Assembly: GCA_050699055.1 (NCBI GenBank)
Contig: JBOHCT010000041.1
Location: forward strand, 1 to 23,555
DNA length: 23,555 nt
Direction of reading: 5' to 3'
Source: JBOHCT01 sp050699055
Lineage (GTDB): Bacteria > Actinomycetota > Actinomycetes > Streptosporangiales > JBOHCT01
This document shows, piece after piece, positions 20,422 to 23,555 of the stretch. Under the pieces are notes generated by a model. It saw only the letters and a program-made list of their open reading frames with translations, was not told the origin of the DNA and ran no database searches. The number at the start of each line of letters is the position of its first letter. Position 1 is the stretch's first letter. The translations under genes and the position numbers were made by a program.

Positions 20422-22119
20422 GTGAGTAAGGAAACGGTCGTCGAAGCCATCGGCGAGACGCTGGTGCGTCGCGGCGTCGGCGACGTGTTCGGCGTTATCG
20501 GCAGCGGCAACCTCGTCCTCGCGAACGCCATGCGCGACGCCGGCGCTACCTTCTGGCACACCCGGCACGAGGGTGGCGCGGTGTCGGCGGCTGACGCGTA
20601 CGGGCGGGTGACCGGAGACGCCGGCGTCTGCACGGTCCACCAGGGACCCGGTCTCACCAACACGATGACCGCGCTGACCGAGGCCGCGAAGAGCCGTACG
20701 CCGATGCTGGTGCTGGCCGCGGACGTGCCGTCGTCGGCGACGCGCTCGAACTTCGCGCTCGACCAGGCGGGTCTCGCCCGCGTCGCCGGGGCACGGTACG
20801 AGCGGGTCTCGGCGGCGGGGGACGCGCCGCAGGTGATCTACAACGCGGAGCAGTACGCGTTCGCTGAGCGGCGCCCGGTCGTGGTCGGGCTGCCGCTCGA
20901 CGTGCAGCCGCAGCGGCTCCCCGCGGGGGCGGAGGTGGCCATCATGCCCTTCGCCCTGCCGCTGCCCGCGCCGCCCCCCGCCGACGTACGCCTCGCCGCG
21001 GACATCCTCGCCGGGGCCCGGCGGCCCGTCGTCATCGCGGGCAGGGGCGCGGTCCTGTCCAACCGGGTCCACGGCGAGACCGGGGAGGCTCCAGCGCGCC
21101 ACGGTCCCGCGCGGGCGGCGATCGAGCGGCTGGGCGACGCCGTCGGCGCGCTGTACGCCACGTCCGCGGTGGCCAAGGGCTTCTTCGCCGGCAGCCCGTA
21201 CGACGTGGGCATCTCTGGCGGGTTCGCTTCGCCGCTCGCCGCGCGGTTGATCGCCGACGCCGACGTGGTCGTCTCGTTCGGCGCGAGCCTCAACCTGTGG
21301 ACGACCAGGCACGGCGGGCTCATCGGCGCCGATACCCAGGTGATCCAGGTGGACATCGACCGCGGCATCCTGGGCGCGCACCGGCCGGCGGAGCTCGGGA
21401 TCTGCGCTGACGTCCTGCCCGCCGCGGACGCGATCGCCGCGGAGCTGGAAGCCCGCGGCGAGCGCCGCGAGGGCCACCGGCGAGGTGACGTGGCCGAGGA
21501 GATCAAGGCGCACCGCTGGCGGGACGAGCCGTACGACGACGCCTCGACAGCGGACACGATCGACCCGCGCACGCTGTCGATCGCCTTGGACGACTCGCTG
21601 CCGGCCGAGCGTACGGTGGCCGTCGACTCCGGGCACTTCATGGGCTACCCCGCGATGTACCTGTCGGTGCCCGACCCGGCCGCCTTCGTGTTCACGCAGG
21701 CGTTCCAGTCGGTCGGGCTCGGGGTGTCCAGCGCGGTCGGCGCGGCGGTCGCCCGACCCGATCGACTGACGGTCGCCGCCGTCGGGGACGGCGGGCTGTT
21801 GATGTCCCTCGGCGAGCTGGAGACCGCCGTGCGCCTCGGGCTGCGGCTGCTCGTCGTGGTCTACGACGACGCGGCCTACGGCGCGGAGGTCCATCACTTC
21901 GGCCCGTCGGGCGAGGACGTCGACGTCGTGCGCTTCCGCGACACCGACTTCGCGGCCCTGGCGCGCGCTCTCGGCGCGTACGGCTGGACGGTACGCGCTC
22001 GCGGCGATCTGGCCGCCGCGGGGGAGTGGCTCACCGCGCCCGACGGCGTGGCGCTCATCGACGCCAAGGTCACCCCGCACGTGTGCGCCGAGTGGCTGGA
22101 GGAAGCGTTCCGGCGCTGA
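20422..22119 (+). CDS. ThDP-dependent decarboxylase-type enzyme (benzoylformate decarboxylase / acetolactate synthase-like)
   Basis: A 565-aa ThDP enzyme, clearly different from the IlvG-like one. The activating Glu is Glu50 (HTRHEGGAVSAADAYGRVTG), followed by VHQGPGLTNTMTALTEAAK. The central domain has ARRPVVIAGRGAVLS and DADVVVSFGASLNLWTTR. The PP domain has VGDGGLLMSLGELETAVR and ends in DD (VVYDDAAYGAE) instead of the usual NN or ND. GTG 20422 gives MSKETVVEAIGETLVRRG, the expected beginning; ATG 20368/20371 would add 17-18 residues of unclear value, and neither has a strong Shine-Dalgarno. The next gene, a cyclase-family hydrolase, follows after 30 nt, so a two-step pathway on a 2-oxo acid is plausible. 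The substrate is unknown. Confidence 0.85.
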   Translation: MSKETVVEAIGETLVRRGVGDVFGVIGSGNLVLANAMRDAGATFWHTRHEGGAVSAADAYGRVTGDAGVCTVHQGPGLTNTMTALTEAAKSRTPMLVLAADVPSSATRSNFALDQAGLARVAGARYERVSAAGDAPQVIYNAEQYAFAERRPVVVGLPLDVQPQRLPAGAEVAIMPFALPLPAPPPADVRLAADILAGARRPVVIAGRGAVLSNRVHGETGEAPARHGPARAAIERLGDAVGALYATSAVAKGFFAGSPYDVGISGGFASPLAARLIADADVVVSFGASLNLWTTRHGGLIGADTQVIQVDIDRGILGAHRPAELGICADVLPAADAIAAELEARGERREGHRRGDVAEEIKAHRWRDEPYDDASTADTIDPRTLSIALDDSLPAERTVAVDSGHFMGYPAMYLSVPDPAAFVFTQAFQSVGLGVSSAVGAAVARPDRLTVAAVGDGGLLMSLGELETAVRLGLRLLVVVYDDAAYGAEVHHFGPSGEDVDVVRFRDTDFAALARALGAYGWTVRARGDLAAAGEWLTAPDGVALIDAKVTPHVCAEWLEEAFRR

Positions 22120-22149
22120 TCCGGTACCGAACCCTGGAAAGGAGCCCGC

Positions 22150-22920
22150 ATGCCCGCGCGACCCCTCGGTGAGTTCGTCGACGCCCTGGCCAGCGGCGCG
22201 GTGGAGGTCGTCGACCTCACCCAGCCCCTGTCGGAGCGCACGCCCGTGCTCCGCCTGCCGGAGCCGTTCGCCAACACCCCCGGCCTCACCCGCCACGAGA
22301 TCAGCCACTACGACGAGCGCGGGCCCGCCTGGCTGTGGTACTGGCTGGAGATCGGGGAGCACGTGGGCACCCACCTCGACGTGCCGATCCACTGGGCCAG
22401 CGGGCGCGAGGGCGAGGACCTCGGGTCTGTACCCATGCGCCGGCTCGTTGCCCCAGCCGTCGTCATCGACAAGAGCGCGGAGGCCGCCGAAGACCCCGAC
22501 TACTGCCTCACCGTCGACGACGTCCGCGCGTTCGAGACCGAGCACGGGCCGCTGCCCGAGGGCGGCTGGCTGCTGCTGCGTACCGGCTGGGACGGGCGCG
22601 CGGACGACCAGGAGACCTTTCTGAACGGTGGGCACACGCCGGGGTTCACCGCCTCGTGCGCACGCTGGCTCGCGGACGAGGCGCCGATCGTCAGGGTGGG
22701 GGTGGAGACGGTCGGCACCGACGCCGGAGCCGCACACGGCTTCGACCCGCCCTTCCCGCTGCACAGCAACGTGCTGGGCGCCGGCAAGTACGGCCTCACC
22801 CAGCTCGCGAACCTCGCGTCCCTTCCGCCCGCCGGGACCCTGCTCCTCGTCGCGCCGCTGCGGCTGGTCGGGGGCACCGGGAGCCCCGCCCGCGCGGTGG
22901 CGTTCGTCCCCCGCGGCTGA
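22150..22920 (+). CDS. Cyclase-family metal hydrolase (kynurenine formamidase / isatin hydrolase-like)
   Basis: A 256-aa protein of the cyclase family (PF04199 type), whose members are Mn/Zn-dependent amide or lactam hydrolases such as kynurenine formamidase KynB and isatin hydrolase. The metal-binding motif HVGTHLDVPIHW is at residues 71-82 (HxGTHxDxPxH). It starts VDLTQPLSERTPV, as usual. Later features are WLLLRTGWDG and VGVETVGTDAGAAHGFDPPFP, then HSNVLGAGKYGLTQLANL, all typical of this family. ATG 22150 has AAAGGAG 5 nt upstream. The gene pairs with the ThDP enzyme upstream. Isatin hydrolysis gives isatinate, an aromatic 2-oxo acid, so a link is possible but unproven. Confidence 0.85.
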   Translation: MPARPLGEFVDALASGAVEVVDLTQPLSERTPVLRLPEPFANTPGLTRHEISHYDERGPAWLWYWLEIGEHVGTHLDVPIHWASGREGEDLGSVPMRRLVAPAVVIDKSAEAAEDPDYCLTVDDVRAFETEHGPLPEGGWLLLRTGWDGRADDQETFLNGGHTPGFTASCARWLADEAPIVRVGVETVGTDAGAAHGFDPPFPLHSNVLGAGKYGLTQLANLASLPPAGTLLLVAPLRLVGGTGSPARAVAFVPRG

Positions 22921-22975
22921 TCCGCACCGCGACGTGACGGACACCCGCGCCTCCACCCGACCAAGATCCGCTCCT

Positions 22976-23013
22976 GCGGTCCGGGCAGGCAGCTATCTCC
23001 GCCTTCGGACCGC
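22976..23013. terminator. Possible terminator between convergent cyclase and membrane-protein genes
   Basis: GCGGTCCG (22976-22983) pairs with CGGACCGC (23006-23013), 8 bp with a 22-nt loop, in a 100-nt convergent gap. A moderate hairpin without a U-tract. Confidence 0.4.
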
Positions 23014-23022
23014 GGCCTTAGA

Positions 23023-23535
23023 TCACGGCTTCTTCGCCCGCTGGGACGAGGCGGGCTTGGCCGGCGAGCCTGTGTCGCGCGAGCGGACGGGAGCCTCGCC
23101 GGAGGTGTACAGCTCTCGGGTGGTCACCGGGCTGAACAGCGCGACGAGACAGCCGACAGCTACGATGACAAGCGGGATCCCGGCCGCCGACTGGCCCGCG
23201 CGGATGAGCGAGATCGCGACGATAACCGCGAGGCCCTGAGTCAACACGCTGGGAGTACGTGACCATCGCCGTCGACGGTGCAGCCCGCGGGCTGCCGCCA
23301 TCAGGCCGGCCCCGACGAGCACGCCGAGGACGGCCAGGATAGCGCCGATCTCCGCGTCGCTCGCCAGACCGCCCGCCGTCTCGACGGCGAGAAAGCAGCC
23401 CACCCCGACGACGGCGAGCCCCTCTGCCGCCTCGATAAGGGCCGCGATCATAAGAGGTCGCGCAGGTAGGACTGCTGAGCTCGCCGGCCCCTGAGCTTCT
23501 CCTTGCTTCGGCGTCGTCGGTCGACGCAGGCCCAC
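23023..23535 (-). CDS. Small integral membrane protein, function unknown
   Basis: A 170-aa protein with a polar N-terminus of about 28 residues (MGLRRPTTPKQGEAQG), then four hydrophobic segments: LMIAALIEAAEGLAVVGVGC, IGAILAVLGVLVGAGLMAAA, SVLTQGLAVIVAISLIRAG and IPLVIVAVGCLVALFS. A basic stretch (RGLHRRRRWSR) between helices 2 and 3 is likely cytoplasmic. The C-terminus is a polar tail rich in Ser, Arg and Lys (SSQRAKKP). The GTG start at 23535 is well supported by GGAGGAGGGAG upstream with a 5-nt spacer. I do not recognise a named family. It is convergent with the cyclase gene; what lies upstream is outside the window. Confidence 0.75.
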   Translation of the reverse strand: MGLRRPTTPKQGEAQGPASSAVLPARPLMIAALIEAAEGLAVVGVGCFLAVETAGGLASDAEIGAILAVLGVLVGAGLMAAARGLHRRRRWSRTPSVLTQGLAVIVAISLIRAGQSAAGIPLVIVAVGCLVALFSPVTTRELYTSGEAPVRSRDTGSPAKPASSQRAKKP

Positions 23536-23555
23536 TGCGACTCCCTCCTCCGTCT

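Noticed and set aside
20338..22956. An 872-codon open frame on the minus strand
   Set aside because: It is antisense to the clear ThDP enzyme and cyclase genes; its Gly/Arg/Val-rich product shows no domain.
1..23555. CRISPR array, tRNA or rRNA gene, insertion sequence, prophage, or origin
   Set aside because: No spaced direct repeats, cloverleaf, transposase, integrase or DnaA-box cluster was seen.

Overview
This window comes from a very GC-rich chromosome whose gene set is that of an actinobacterium (Actinomycetota): a WhiB-family protein, the SigR/RsrA thiol-stress pair, a DasR-type GntR regulator, a PdtaS-type histidine kinase and the small TB7.3-type biotin carrier. I cannot name the genus. 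From remembered gene orders, the same block occurs in Streptomyces (rsgA-aroA ... sigR-rsrA ... dasR ... kinase-wblE) and in Mycobacterium tuberculosis (whiB1-pdtaS-TB7.3-rshA-sigH ... aroA-rsgA). This looks like an old conserved neighbourhood carrying lineage-specific insertions, not a mobile island. I saw no insertion sequence, prophage gene, CRISPR array, tRNA or rRNA.

Layout. 1-2.7 kb (minus strand): DoxX-like membrane protein, aroA (EPSP synthase) and rsgA (ribosome-assembly GTPase, cut by the window edge). 2.9-5.2 kb: DksA/TraR-type zinc protein, a methyltransferase on the minus strand, then sigR-rsrA, with a textbook SigR autoregulatory promoter and a well-placed upstream start that would give a long SigR isoform. 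5.2-8.5 kb: a gene-poor leader holding a 22-codon ORF with a duplicated SRNIAW motif and GC-rich hairpins, followed by two translationally coupled membrane HD-GYP proteins; the second has lost the GYP signature. 8.5-10.2 kb: a stand-alone biotin carboxylase and a 70-residue biotin carrier.

10.1-17.2 kb (minus strand): a biotin region in the order bioF, dasR, bioD, bioB, an IlvG-like ThDP enzyme, a HAD protein, a GNAT acetyltransferase and a BsaP-like zinc protein. bioA is absent. A 22-bp inverted repeat separates dasR from bioD. 17.2-20.3 kb: pdtaS-like kinase (plus), wblE/whiB1 and a diacylglycerol-kinase-family lipid kinase (minus), with a CRP-like palindrome upstream of wblE. 20.4-22.9 kb: a second ThDP decarboxylase-type enzyme with a cyclase/isatin-hydrolase-family metalloenzyme. 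22.9-23.5 kb: a small four-helix membrane protein.

Themes. Biotin supply (BioF, BioD, BioB, BsaP) sits beside biotin use (biotin carboxylase plus carrier). Stress and signal regulation (SigR/RsrA, HD-GYP pair, PdtaS, WblE, DasR) fills the rest. Several genes (aroA, accC, bioD, ilvG-like) lack a good ribosome-binding site and instead have TAnnnT exactly 6-7 nt before the start, which suggests leaderless transcripts.
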